From positions 52,330,438 to 52,394,437 of the forward strand of contig OZ024724.1 in the NCBI GenBank assembly GCA_964016875.1: a stretch of DNA of 64,000 nt, given 5' to 3'. Of the stretch, positions 21,870-32,775 are shown piece after piece (the first letter of the stretch is position 1; each line of letters starts with the position of its first letter). The notes below the pieces were generated by a model. It had not been told where the DNA came from. It worked only from the letters and a program-made list of their open reading frames with translations, and did no database searches. The position numbers and the translations under genes were made by a program. The DNA is from Fallopia convolvulus (lineage: Eukaryota > Streptophyta > Magnoliopsida > Caryophyllales > Polygonaceae).

Positions 21870-23325
21870 GTTTTGTGAGTTTTTCTCTTTCCTTTTCTTT
21901 CTATACTTTGGGGACAAAGTATGTTTTAAGCATGGAGGGAAGGGAATTACTTGTTTGCATTGCATATAGTTTGCATTAGATTAGGTCATATTTAATATTT
22001 TAGCATGCATTGATTAAAATCTTGAAAACTGAAAAAGAAAAAAAATCAGAAAAATTTGAAAAATACAAAAAAAAAATATTGCATTTAGGTTCTTATTTCC
22101 CCATTGTTTGATTCCTCTTGTGTTTCTAAGTTAAGTATAAATTCTAACCCATGATTTGCATAATTTACTGTAGTTGATATGATATAAGCATGATCATTGA
22201 TTAAATGACTTGATTATAGGATGGAGCATGTATTTAGCTTGAGTTTTAGATTCATTCTGAAGTTCTAGACAAAACAATTAGCCTTGTGAGATTTGATTTT
22301 TGGCCTTTCCTGATATATTTGTTCTCTACATGCTTGAGTGTATCACCATGATTATCTAGCTCTAGAACTTGCGTTAATACTCTAATTTGAGGTTGCTTTA
22401 TATGATTGAATGCATAGCATTAAAGTGATTGAGGCAATGTTTCTTAATAGCCTATTGTTTCCCTTCCTACCCTACAAGATCCTTGTTTTTGACACCCCTT
22501 TATTTTGAGCTTGAAACCTATTTCTATTAGCTCCACAAAATGATCCATAGCCGAATAAGCTTGACCCATAATCCGGGATTCAGCACTTTGGGTTTTGGTT
22601 GTATTTTGTGTGAGTTATGTATAAAGTATGGGGGAGTTGGGTGAAAAAGGTAGAAAAAAGAGGAAATAAACTCTTGTGTTCAAAGTTGAAAAAAAATGAA
22701 GATGAAGTTCGTTGCAAAATAAGCAAAAGCAAAAGTGCTTAAATGTTATTAGTGTTCATTAACAAAGCAAGAAAGAGTTGAAAAGTGGCAAAGAAAAAAA
22801 AAGAAGCAAAGTGTTTGAATGTAAATGTAATGAAGTTGGTAGAAAAATATTTGGAGGAAGTTGAGAAGAAAGTGTTGAATTGGGTTTAGGATTAGTTCTT
22901 TATCCCGGATTTAGCACCACAGGCCAAATATTATCCCTTCCAAATTTTTCTTTACCTTGGCCCCATTACAAGCCGGGAAAAGACATCATGATTTTTGTTA
23001 TGTATTTGATCCCCAGCGGTGGAGATTTAGAACTCTGATGCAAGCATATGGTAGTCTAGTTTTCATTGGTTGATTTTGAGTGAAACACATACCCTTTATA
23101 CACTTGAGTGTTGAGTGCAAAACACAATTTCCTTGGTGAGGTCTAGGATGAATGAATGGTCTTTACTTTTTGCTAGTCATAATGCATGCTGAGAAGTCTT
23201 GGTTGAGTTTTTAATTATATGAGAAATGTTTGTTTGACTTGAAATGGATGTAAGATTGCATTTCTATGGTGTGATTGGAATTGTGTCTTGCTTGAGGACA
23301 AGCAAGGGTTAAGCATGGGGGAATT
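21870..23325 (+). other. Athila 3' untranslated region and polypurine tract
   Basis: Non-coding DNA with an A-rich run near 22030-22080. It ends in AAGCATGGGGGAATT directly before LTR 2; the GGGGGAA run is the polypurine tract. The preceding GAGGACAAGCAAGGGTTAAG block is typical of the Athila 3' end. Confidence 0.75.
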
Positions 23326-24716
23326 TGATAGCTCGCATATAGGAGTAGTTTAGATGCATGTTTTATATATGTTTTGGTTAGGTTTTGGTTAGTTTTTATG
23401 TAGTTTTTAGGTTTTTGTGTTGTCGGGTATTATGCGCTGGTTTGCTCGATTTTACAGGTTTTTAGGTTCAGGAGCAACAGCGGGGCGAGTGCAGATGGAT
23501 CATGGTGGAGATGGACAAGATAGACGAGGCTAGGGAAGCTAGGATGCACTAGGATGAAGAGCCAAGGCAAGAAAGATCGAGCCAAGAAGTCAAGCAAGTG
23601 TTCGGGATCAAACCCGCGCAATCTGCCCGAGCAATCTCGACTGAGTGACAATTGCGCGGGGAGGAGATTGTGCGACCGCGCAATGCAGGCCGATGTCGCG
23701 CAATCTGGGCTTTTTCACGGACGTTGGATTTGGGCCGAGTTTTGATGTTGGGCTTTGACATTTGGATTTATGGGCTTATGATTTCCGAGTTGTATGGTTT
23801 ATTATATCTTATGAGGGTTATTTTTAGAGACATATAAATACTTTATGTTAGTTTATTTTTAGATAACTTTTGTCATACTTTTGGAGGCTAGGGTTTTCTC
23901 TCAAGGAAGACTTTGAAATCTTTGTAAGTTTGATTTCAATTTCAATTATGCATTGCTAATTTTCCTTTGTGTTTGGCTAATTAGTGAAGTTATGATTTGT
24001 GTATAGTTGTGAGATTTGATTGATTCTTAACAAACTTGAGTAGAAATTATTCCCTGTGCTTAATTGAATCTAAACTAGGGTTTTGTTAGATTGATCACCT
24101 AATTGAATTTCTAGTTAAAACTGAATCCGATTAAGTACCGGTTGGAATTAATTTGATCAAGAGTAGACTTTAATTAATTTGGTACCGGTTGGACAAGTTG
24201 ATTAAAGTAGGGAATAAATTCACAAGTCACTTAGATGTCTGGTTGCTCTAGGTGCTTGTTTCTATTGATAACTTGAATCTTCATGTTGTTATTTAATTGA
24301 ATCTAGAAGGTCTTCTAGGTTATTATCTAATTAGGGTTGTTAGAACTGGTTGGTCTATCAACTATATCTGAAGTTCGGGTCTTAATCCTTAGTAGGATCA
24401 TTATCCACAATAGATTATCCAAGTGAGAAGAGAATCAAGAGAATCGATGATCAATAAAGAAATATCATGATGGATCTAATAATTTGAACACGCTTGTCTC
24501 TTAATTGATTAAAACCAACTTTTGCATTCATAGTTAGTTTTCAATTTGCATAGTAGTTTAGATTTTCAATCAATAAACCCCCCATATTAGTTACTTGGCA
24601 CTAAAGCAATAACACATTTACACGAGTCTCTGTGGGATCGACCCTTACTTACCGCTATACTGAGTTGGTTAAGTTAGGATTCTTTGATAGGTAAACGACT
24701 GAAAAATACCTCATCA
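23326..24716 (+). repeat. Athila-type LTR 2 (1391 bp)
   Basis: Same ends as LTR 1. Compared by eye, the first 340 bp differ from LTR 1 by about ten substitutions, mostly transitions, and a 13-bp insertion in the GCGCAAT array. The remaining 1.04 kb differs by about one base. It is followed by a primer site and gag rather than by host DNA. Confidence 0.9.
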
Positions 24717-24793
24717 AATTTGGCGCCGTTGCCGGGGACTCGTCGCTATTTGTGTTTATTACTTTTGTGCTATTTTGGGTGTGAACCTGTTAT

Positions 24794-26236
24794 ATGGTTC
24801 ATACCCGTGCTACTAACTCATCTCCCCTGTTATTTGATCCAGATATTGACAGGACACTCTTCAAGTTAAGGAAGGAAATCCGGAATCACTTTCAGGCCTT
24901 ACCGTTCTTTCTTGAAGAATCTGACTCTGAATCTGAATCTGCTGAATCTGCTGAGATGGGTGACCAAACTCTGAGACAGTTGACTGCACCAAATCTGACA
25001 CAACAGCCGTTGGCGGTGCAATTCCCTGCTCTCGGTGAGGGAGTCAAGTTTCAGCTGAAATCCGGGTTGATCCATCTTTTGCCTTCATTCCATTGGTATA
25101 GTGGTAAAGACCCAAACAAGCATCTTTCTGAATTTCATGCTGTGTGCTCAAGCATGAAACCTGCTGATGTGACTCATGACCAGATCGCGCTGAGAGCCTT
25201 TCCTTTTTCTCTCAAGGATCAGGCTAAAGACTGGTTTTACTACTTAGCTCCGGGAAGTATTGATACATGGGCTAAGATGAAGGAAGCTTTTCTGGAGAAG
25301 TACTTCCCTGCTACAAGGCTCAACGATCTGAAAAAGCGAATCAGTAACATCGAACAAGAAGCTAATGAGTCCTTGTACGAGTATTATGAAAGGTTCAAGA
25401 GGTTGGTAGCCAGCTGTCCTTTCCATGGCTACACTGGTCAAGATTTGATTTTGTATATTTTCAATGGCCTCTTGGATGATGAGAGAAAAATGGTCAATGA
25501 AGCTTGCCAGGGCCACATTCTCAACAAAACTCCTGCTGCTGCGTTTGAACTATTTACACAACTGTCTGAGGGCACAAGACAGTTCAGAAAAGAGACTAGC
25601 TCAAGAGCTGCAAATTCAGTGGTGGCTAATACAAGAATCCAAGATGAAGTCACTGAATTGAAAATGATGATGAAGCAGCTGTTACAGCAGGGTGGTAGAC
25701 AACATGTGAAATCTTGTGAAATCTGCTTTGATAACATGCATCCCACTGACGCTTGCCCTACACTCCAAGATCAAAAAGCTGAGGTGAATGCAGTGGGAGG
25801 ATATGGACCACCTAGGCCAAGGTATGGCCCCTTCTCCAACACCTACAACCCAGGCCGGAGGGATCATCCTAATCTGAGGTATGGCAATCCAAGCAATCAG
25901 CAGTTCAACAATCAAGGTGGCCAAGCCCAATTCAGACCACCTTTCCAATCTCAGGCTCAGGGAGTGAATCAGAACGATATGTCCACTGACCAGATGATCA
26001 GAAGTCTGACTCAGACAGTTTCGACAATACATGGTTCTCTAACTCAGCTTCAACAGGAAACCAAGTCCAGTATAAAGAATCTGGAAAATCAAGTCAGTCA
26101 AATTGCTGAGGCAGTGAGCAAACTAGAAGCCAGAGATTCAAGTAAGCTACCGTCCCAACAGAGCTTAACCCGAGGGCAAATGTCAGTTTTGTCTCTATTT
26201 ATGATGGTTCGAAGGCGGGGCAAGTATATCAGTTGA
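24794..26236 (+). CDS. Athila-type gag, copy 2
   Basis: A 480-codon frame, identical to the gag at 17041-18483 except for one visible amino-acid change (P to A in the RPFPF block, residue about 134) and a synonymous or near-synonymous change near 25852. It keeps the capsid blocks, the CEICFDNMHPTDAC knuckle and the same aberrant C-terminus. The shared frame slip means the defect predates the duplication. Downstream the copy continues only to 26325, where similarity to the first copy ends within the GCGCAAT array, so protease and the second ORF are missing. Confidence 0.85.
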   Translation: MVHTRATNSSPLLFDPDIDRTLFKLRKEIRNHFQALPFFLEESDSESESAESAEMGDQTLRQLTAPNLTQQPLAVQFPALGEGVKFQLKSGLIHLLPSFHWYSGKDPNKHLSEFHAVCSSMKPADVTHDQIALRAFPFSLKDQAKDWFYYLAPGSIDTWAKMKEAFLEKYFPATRLNDLKKRISNIEQEANESLYEYYERFKRLVASCPFHGYTGQDLILYIFNGLLDDERKMVNEACQGHILNKTPAAAFELFTQLSEGTRQFRKETSSRAANSVVANTRIQDEVTELKMMMKQLLQQGGRQHVKSCEICFDNMHPTDACPTLQDQKAEVNAVGGYGPPRPRYGPFSNTYNPGRRDHPNLRYGNPSNQQFNNQGGQAQFRPPFQSQAQGVNQNDMSTDQMIRSLTQTVSTIHGSLTQLQQETKSSIKNLENQVSQIAEAVSKLEARDSSKLPSQQSLTRGQMSVLSLFMMVRRRGKYIS

Positions 26237-26325
26237 GCAAAGCTGAAGAATCAACAGAACAAAACGAGGACCAATTGCGCGGCTTGGCTGCTAAAAGCGC
26301 GCCCACGCAATATGCTCCCAGTTGA

Positions 26326-27266
26326 TCGAATATACCAGATGATCGAATACCAACGTGATGAACAATGAATATACATTCTTGTAGACTGTCGAGTGAATAA
26401 CAATGTGATAAACAATGAATATGTACTTGTGTTACGATGAATATGATTAAAATAAATAGTTGTATAATATTGAGTCAATTATTTCATCTTCATTATCGCA
26501 TGCTGCCAAACGAATACCAACATAATACACAATGAATATCTATATTCATTATAGTGAATATAATCATTAATAATTATATAATATCATTTTAATTTGGACA
26601 ATCATATCATCTTTAATGAATATTGCTATATAAAATTGTGAATATCAATTTACTATATAATACATACATAACTTGAATAAAAAAAATAAAAATATCATTA
26701 TTTAATGATAAGAACGTCGCCAACTAATACAATGAATATGATCATCTAGTTATCTGAATATCACTAGCTAATGTAGTGAATATCAACACCCATTTTACAT
26801 TACTATCACTAGTTAATATAGTGAATACGACCACCTAGTTACATGAATATCACTGGCTACTGGCTAGTACGTTGAATATGATCACCTAAGTACAAATCAC
26901 ATAAATAAAAATGAATTGCCCTTATATAGACTCCATCTTCCTTCGATATTTTCGAAGCATTTGCTACCTTCAAATAAAAAAATAGAGTGGGTAAATATTC
27001 TTAACAATACATAAAATCTCTTAACAAATACTCCTCATAGATATGTTAATGTCCCAATGAATATCACTTCAAAAAATAACGAATACAAAAAAAAAGTAAA
27101 ATCAAGAATATCTCTTAATATCCCAATGAATATCAATGTAAAAAATGACAAAAACTAAGTCTGGTAATCCAATAAAATATAACAAGAGAAATCCAAATCA
27201 CATACTTCATTAAAATTAGGATTCATGGGACCATTTTGAGCCATTGATATGCATTGAACAACAATA
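26326..27266. other. AT-rich DNA with scattered GAATAT words
   Basis: Unrelated to the Athila element. CAATGAATAT and related words recur many times without a fixed period, including the pair GATCGAATA..CCA at 26325-26352. It looks like a decayed AT-rich repeat, possibly related to the minisatellite near 2.7 kb, but I could not align them convincingly. Confidence 0.4.
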
Positions 27267-27268
27267 TA

Positions 27269-27539
27269 CTCCCTCCGTTTCAAAATAGTTGATCCTAGAC
27301 CACTACATAAGCCACTAGTGGCTGAGAGAAAGCGAGAAAATTACACACTTATTAAGGATTTTTTTTTACTCAAACTACCCCTATAAGTATACTTTGGGAG
27401 ATTCAACTAAAAAATAAATTTTGAAAAATGTGTAATGTGGGGTATAGATAAGGGTATAAATGGAAAAAAAGTTAGATGAACAAGTATTTTGAAACAAGAA
27501 AAAATGGCTTTAAGAACAACTATTTTAAAACGGAGGGAG
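27269..27539. mobile_element. Stowaway-like MITE (Tc1/mariner)
   Basis: A 271-bp element with canonical CTCCCTCCGTTTC ... AAACGGAGGGAG inverted ends and TA on each side (27267-27268, 27540-27541). No coding capacity. This terminus is shared by Stowaway elements across flowering plants. Confidence 0.9.
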
Positions 27540-27592
27540 TATTTATCTACATCATCTACGTAAACAACATGCTCAGGATTATGGCGCACTAA

Positions 27593-28056
27593 TCTACTAT
27601 ATATATAAAAGCAATAAGGTTTGGAGCCTTCTCATTACGCCACCTAGGATTTCGCCACATGTCGATCCTATATTAAGCCACCTCATATTTTTACGCATGT
27701 CATTTTCTTATAATTTAGACGTCTTTATAAATATTCCATGTCATAGTCCACATGTCAAAAAATTTCCATATCACTCATATATTATGTACACATCATATTG
27801 CCACATAATCTATAAATATCAATCAATTTTTTTAATTTTTTTAATATTGGATTACAATAATGTTTTTTTGGAAATTTATTTACATATAAAAATATTTTTT
27901 ACCATATATTTATGATCCTGTTTTTTTTACAATTTATATAAATCACCAATTCACAATTATTATTTGCATTATATTTTTTATTTATTAATATCTTTATTAT
28001 AGTATATCTAAAAAATATCGATTTATAGTCGTGCAGGGCACGACGGGGACAACTAG
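27593..28056 (+). mobile_element. Non-autonomous Helitron, 464 bp
   Basis: Starts TCTACTATATATATAAAAGC after an A. Ends with the hairpin GTCGTGCAGGGCACGAC, a short spacer and CTAG before a T, which is the Helitron signature (5' TC, 3' hairpin plus CTRR, insertion between A and T). No Rep/helicase frame. It is the same family as the elements at 41308 and 54056. Confidence 0.9.
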
Positions 28057-28057
28057 T

Positions 28058-28371
28058 AAAATAAATAATAACAAAAAGAAAATTTCTGCAGTGGCAGTTC
28101 ATAAATGAATAACTAAATATTTCTTCTCCCACATGGTTAATATTGTTTAGTGCTTACCCTCAATATATTGTATATTATCACCACTCATCTCTGCATATTG
28201 TCACCGCTTAGATATAATTAATTATGCTGGATTTTAACTCGAATCTGGCTCGCCGTGGTGTGCACGGTGATGAGGCGCAATACTAATGTAGTAGTCCGGT
28301 GACGATAGGTGGTGTCCGACGACAAGAGACAGGAGGGAAGAGATTCAGATTATGGGAGAGAAGAGGAGGAC
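28058..28371. other. Unassigned intergenic DNA
   Basis: Nothing recognised. It separates the Helitron from the chromovirus LTR. Confidence 0.5.
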
Positions 28372-28738
28372 TGATACGCCTCAAATTATTAATTCAAGAC
28401 CGTAACGGGACCGCCATAGGCCAAGAAGATATGACGATTAATATTTTTCCTAATTTAGTATTTAATTAAATAAATGTAATTTTTATAAACTAGAGTTATC
28501 TCTCTTCTCGGGTTTGTTTACGGTTCTTTCCTGGGACGCCTTTTTTGAACCGTTAGGGATAAGCTTTAAATACTCTGAATTGTCTTCGGATATAATTTAT
28601 CCAAGAATTATTTGCCCTAATTTTTTTTAGCCTTTCCTCTCTTCTCTTACATTCTTCGAGTCAGGCGTCCACCTCGGACTCCGCTCACCCCCTTGACCAA
28701 CAAGAGTTTCGATGCGAATCCACACAGGGTTCGTATCA
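28372..28738 (+). repeat. Chromovirus LTR 1
   Basis: 367 bp with TGATAC/GTATCA inverted ends. It contains AGCTTTAAATACTCTG, a TATA-like region. Its last 55 bp match, in inverted form, the ends of the elements at 35453 and 38172. Confidence 0.9.
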
Positions 28739-28769
28739 ACTGGTGCTTTCATCCCGAACACCATGACTG

Positions 28770-29764
28770 ATGCCAAAGGAGTCGTCGAATGAGCCTACCA
28801 TGGCTGATTTGCATGACATGTTGTTGCAACTCAACACCGATGTGCAAAAAATCCGCCTTGATCAGGATAACGTGCGTCGGGAACAGGAAATTGCCCGTCT
28901 TTGCACTGACAATGTGTATGATCTCATCAACAACCAGCATAATCCACCACCGGCCATTGTTGCCGCGAACCCAGTTGTTGCCGCAAACCCGAACCCCGCG
29001 AACCCTGTTGTTGCCGCAGCTCCATCCATTGGGTATTCCCCGCTTAACCTCGTTGTTGCGGCGCAGCCAATCCTTCCGCCCAACCCTAATGCCGGTTCCA
29101 TTCAACCGCTTCTGCCAAACCCTATTATCGGGCGGCAACCAGTCGTCGCGCTTCAACCTGTCGTGTCGCTTCTAGTTCAGGTTCCGCCTGCTCCACCGTC
29201 GTTTGCGGACGATCGCGCATTAGGCCCACGCCCCTGGGCTAGGAGAACATCCCAAAGATTCGGGTCGACACACCGAAATTCAATGGGTCGGATCCGAAAG
29301 GGTGGATTTTTAAAGTACACGCTTACTTCGACTACTTTAACACGACTGATCAAGACCGTTTATGTTTAGTTGGTATGCTATTCGATCACCCAGCTTTGGA
29401 CTGGTTTCGATATCAGCTCCGCAATAATTTTGGTGAAACATGGCCTGCATTTCTATTATCGGTCCAGCAACGTTTCGATCCGCACCATTATGAGGATTAT
29501 GTGGGTCTTATCGCCAAGCTCCAACAACGAACCTCAGTCCTGTCTTATCAGACTGAATTCGAAGCATTACTGAACAATGTACAGGGGTTGTCTGAGCCTA
29601 CGCTGATCTCATTGTTTAAAGCAGGCTTAAAGCAACCGATGAAGCGGGAGTTGAATCTGCGTAATCCCGCCTCATTATCACAAGTGTTTGCTTTGGCGAG
29701 TGAGTTGGAAGCATCTTTTCATGACACCACTTCGCCTGGATCTTCCAGTTTTCGGCGCCCCTGA
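28770..29764 (+). pseudogene. Chromovirus gag, frameshifted
   Basis: The first frame (28770 onward) has a charged helical start (DLHDMLLQLNTDVQKIRLDQ), then a long alanine/proline/asparagine-rich stretch (28940-29180). Near 29235 the reading shifts, and the capsid domain continues in the other frame: PKFNGSDPKGWIFKVHAYF, DHPALDWFRYQLR and FKAGLKQPMKRELNL. It ends at a TGA (29762-29764) consistent with CGA to TGA. Downstream, at about 29936-29980, a CX2CX4HX4C knuckle is still readable but is split by a TAG after its first cysteine. Gag would form the particle and package RNA; this copy cannot. Confidence 0.85.
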
Positions 29765-30043
29765 AACTCGGCCATAAATAAACCGAGCGCACAACTTCCA
29801 TCCAACACGACACCGCCAGCGGTTCAGCCTTCTACAGCAACCGGATCATGCCCACCGACTACGAACGGTAACTTTTCTAACCTTCCAATTAAGCGTCTTA
29901 TTGCTGAACGCGAAGAGCATACTAATAAAGGCTTATGTTAGAATTGTGATGAGAGGTATCATCGGGGCCATCGCTGTAAACCCCGTTTCTTAGCATTACT
30001 GAGTTGTGATGAAAGTGACGATGACGAGCAACAAGATGTCACT

Positions 30044-30382
30044 GTGGAACTGGCGGTTACAAGCGATATTTCTAGTCTTCACACGATGTCCGGCCTTCCG
30101 AACCCACGCTCTTTGCGTCTTGAAGGCATGATTCGGGACGCTCTGGTGCAAGTTCTGATTGACGAAGGTAGTACTCATAACTTTATTCACCAGGTACCGT
30201 CGAGAAACTGCATCTTTCCGTCTCTCGTGTTTTTGTGGGAAACGGTGCTTATTTATTGTGCACCCATCAATGCCCAACAACTTCCATCCAACTCTAGGGG
30301 CATGAATTTTCTATTGATCTTTATGTATTGGAAGTGCATGGGCAGTCTATTGTTCTTGGTGTCCAATGGTTACAGACTTTAG
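30044..30382 (+). pseudogene. Chromovirus aspartic protease remnant
   Basis: In the same frame as the gag capsid domain: TMSGLPNPRSLRLEGMI, then VLIDEGSTHNFIHQ, the retropepsin active-site region. The expected D-S/T-G triad is D-E-G here, so the catalytic box is altered. The frame slips between about 30240 and 30330, after which pol continues one frame over with HGQSIVLGVQWLQTLG, the segment that follows the protease in chromoviruses. Confidence 0.75.
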
Positions 30383-31506
30383 GGACTGTTGCTCATGATT
30401 ATGCCAAACTGACGATGCAATTTTCTTGGAACGATAAGCATGTATTTTTCCAGGGTGATCGCCAGTCACCGAAACAAATTTCTATGCATGAATTGCACTC
30501 TCTTTGTGCTTCTGACAGGATAGCTGAATGTTTTGATATCCTTAGTGTTCTGTCTCCTTCATCTGACGAGGCACAAGAATTCCTGGTCGATCTGCCTATG
30601 GAAATCTGTGACACTCTTCAGCGGCACTTATCTGTTGTCCGAATGCCAACTGGCCTGCCACCGCCTCGCGCCTGGGACCACCGACTTCACTTGCAACTGG
30701 GCTCTAAGCCAGTTAACGTGCGTCCGTATCGATATCCTTACTTTCAGAAATCAGAGATTGAACGCTAGGTGAAATCCATGTTCGATCAGGGCATAATTCG
30801 GCACAGCACGAGCCCATTTTGTTCTCCGACCCTTTTAGTGAAGAAAAAGGACGGCAGCTTTCGCTTATGCATTGATTACAAAGCCCTCAATAACATCACT
30901 GTCGTAGATAAGTTTCTGATTCCTACTGCTGATGAATTATTTGATGAGTTAGGTCACGCAGTTATATTTACTAAACTCGACATTCATTCAGGGTACCATC
31001 AGATACTCATGCACGCTTCAGATATTTACAAAACAACCTTCCGTACCCATGATGGCCATTCCGAGTTTTTAGTCATGCCATTCGGTTTGACTAATGCGCC
31101 GTCTACATTTTAGGCCGCTATGAATCATCTCTTTGCTCAGTATCTGCGCGATTTTGTTATCGTATTCTTTAATGATATTTCGGTTTATAGTCCATCTGTC
31201 ACACAGCACGCCTCTCATTTGGATACCGTCCTTCAGATTCTTCATGATGATCATTTCTTTGTGAAAGGGTCGAAATGTTCATTCGGCACTACTCAAGTCG
31301 AGTATTTGGGACATATTGTGACTGCAGGACAATTACTGGCAGACCCTGCCAAATTATCAACTATGGCGGACTGGCCCACACCGAAATCTGTAAAACAGTT
31401 ACGTGGATTTCTCGGCTTCACAGGTTATTACAAAAAATTCATTCGTAATTATGCATTGCTAGCAGCCCCGTTGACCGATCTCTTACAGAAAGACAAGTTT
31501 ATATAG
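30328..31506 (+). pseudogene. Chromovirus reverse transcriptase, three nonsense codons
   Basis: One reading frame interrupted by TAG at 30766-30768, 31111-31113 and 31504-31506. Motifs in order: GIIRHSTSPFCSPTLLVKKK, CIDYKALNNITV, TKLDIHSGYHQI (first catalytic D present), VMPFGLTNAPSTF, then motif C as VFFNDISVYS. Active members have F-D-D here, so one catalytic aspartate is replaced by asparagine. The thumb and connection (GHIVTAGQLLADPAKLSTMA, LRGFLGFTGYYKKFI) follow. The positions of the first two TAGs correspond to glutamine codons (CAG) in relatives and the third to tryptophan (TGG). Confidence 0.9.
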
Positions 31507-31536
31507 TCTGACACCGCCGAATCAGGCTTCACATGT

Positions 31537-32706
31537 TTGAAAGAAACCATGATGAAACCGCCCATTTTGCAACTGCCCGACTTCTCTAATCAATTTGTGG
31601 TTGAAACTGATGCCTCTGATGAAGGTGTTGGTGCTGTGCTGTTACAGGAGGATCAACCTCTTTCCTTCTTCAGTAAAATATTGAGCGTTCGCAGACGCGG
31701 TTCTTCAACCTATCATAGAGAAATCTTTGTTATTGTGTCCGTTGTTCAGAAATGGCGTCAATATTTGTTGGGCCGTGTGTTCTTGATTCGCAGTGATCAG
31801 AAAAGCCTCAAGGAGCTTCTTACTCAGGTAATTCAAACCCATGATCAACAGTTTTTCATTCGGAAACTTATGGGTTTCAAGTTTCGCATTGAATATAAAT
31901 CCGAGGCAAGCAATAAAGTGGTCGACGCTCTATCTCGTTGCATGATTGAGGATACTGCATCTTTACAGCAATTTCTCTCCTTTACCGCGCCGCTATCGGA
32001 ACTGCTCCACCGAATCCGCCAAGAAAACGCCAGCCTAGACAATTTGAAGGAATGGCAGGCGGCGGCGGCTGCGAGCACATTGAGCGCCCCGTTCCAAATC
32101 CATGGCGGAATCCTCTATTACAGACACCGTCTCATAGTGGGCGTCGCATCCCCACTCAAGGCCAAAATCCTTACTGAGTTTCATGCATCGTCAAGTGCGG
32201 GTCATCCCGGTGTTGATTGCACATTCTGCCGGGTCGCGAATGTTTTTTGTTGGAAGGGCATGCGCGCAGATGTCAAACGCTTTGTGGATTCCTATCTCAT
32301 TTGCCAATCCACCAAATATAGCACTAGTAAGCCTGCCGGGTTAATTCAGCCATTGCCAATTCCTCAACAAGTTTGGGACGATGTGTCCATGGACTTTATT
32401 ACCGGATTACCCCCTTCTCAGAATCACACAACAATTTTGGTGCTCGTTGACAGATTGTCTAAATACGCGCATTTTGGCGCCTCAGGTACCTCGTTTGACG
32501 CCCTGAAAGTGGCGGATGTTTTTGTTGACATGGTGGTAAAATTGCACGGCATTCCGACGTCAATTGTATCAAACCGGGATCCGATATTTCGCAACGCCTT
32601 TTGGACGGAGTTGCATCGCCTTAGTGGTACGAAGCTCCGGCATAGTACCGCATATCATCCACAAACAGATGGCCAAACCGAAGTCAAGAATCGGGGTCTC
32701 GAGTAG
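31537..32706 (+). pseudogene. Chromovirus RNase H and integrase core
   Basis: A 389-codon open segment in the same frame as the RT. RNase H: FVVETDASDEGVGAVLLQED, then YHREIFVIV (YxxxExE-like region altered) and FLIRSDQKSL. Integrase zinc region: H...H in FHASSSAGHPG and one cysteine in LICQSTK; the usual first cysteine is a tyrosine (SYLIC). Integrase core: VSMDFITGLPPS (D), SIVSNRDPIFRNAFW, where the second catalytic D of SDRD is asparagine, and HPQTDGQTEVKNRGLE (E). It ends at TAG 32704-32706, a glutamine codon in relatives (LEQYLR). Confidence 0.9.
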
Positions 32707-32775
32707 TATCTTCGTGCATTTACTCAAGGTCGTCCCCGGCGCTGGTTCGATTTCTTACCTTGGGCTGAGCTTGCA

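Larger units (their letters stand above)
15586..26325 (+). mobile_element. Non-autonomous Athila-type LTR retrotransposon in LTR-INT-LTR-INT' array
   Basis: Order: LTR (15586-16963), primer site, gag, protease, no RT/RNase H/integrase, an Athila-type extra ORF, polypurine tract, second LTR (23326-24716), then a second primer site and gag that stop abruptly at 26325. The second LTR plus internal segment copies 15586-18572 almost base for base. No third LTR follows. The unit therefore looks like a tandem LTR array from recombination, later truncated on the right. The left junction interrupts a hAT element. No target duplication can be checked because the right end is missing. Confidence 0.85.
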
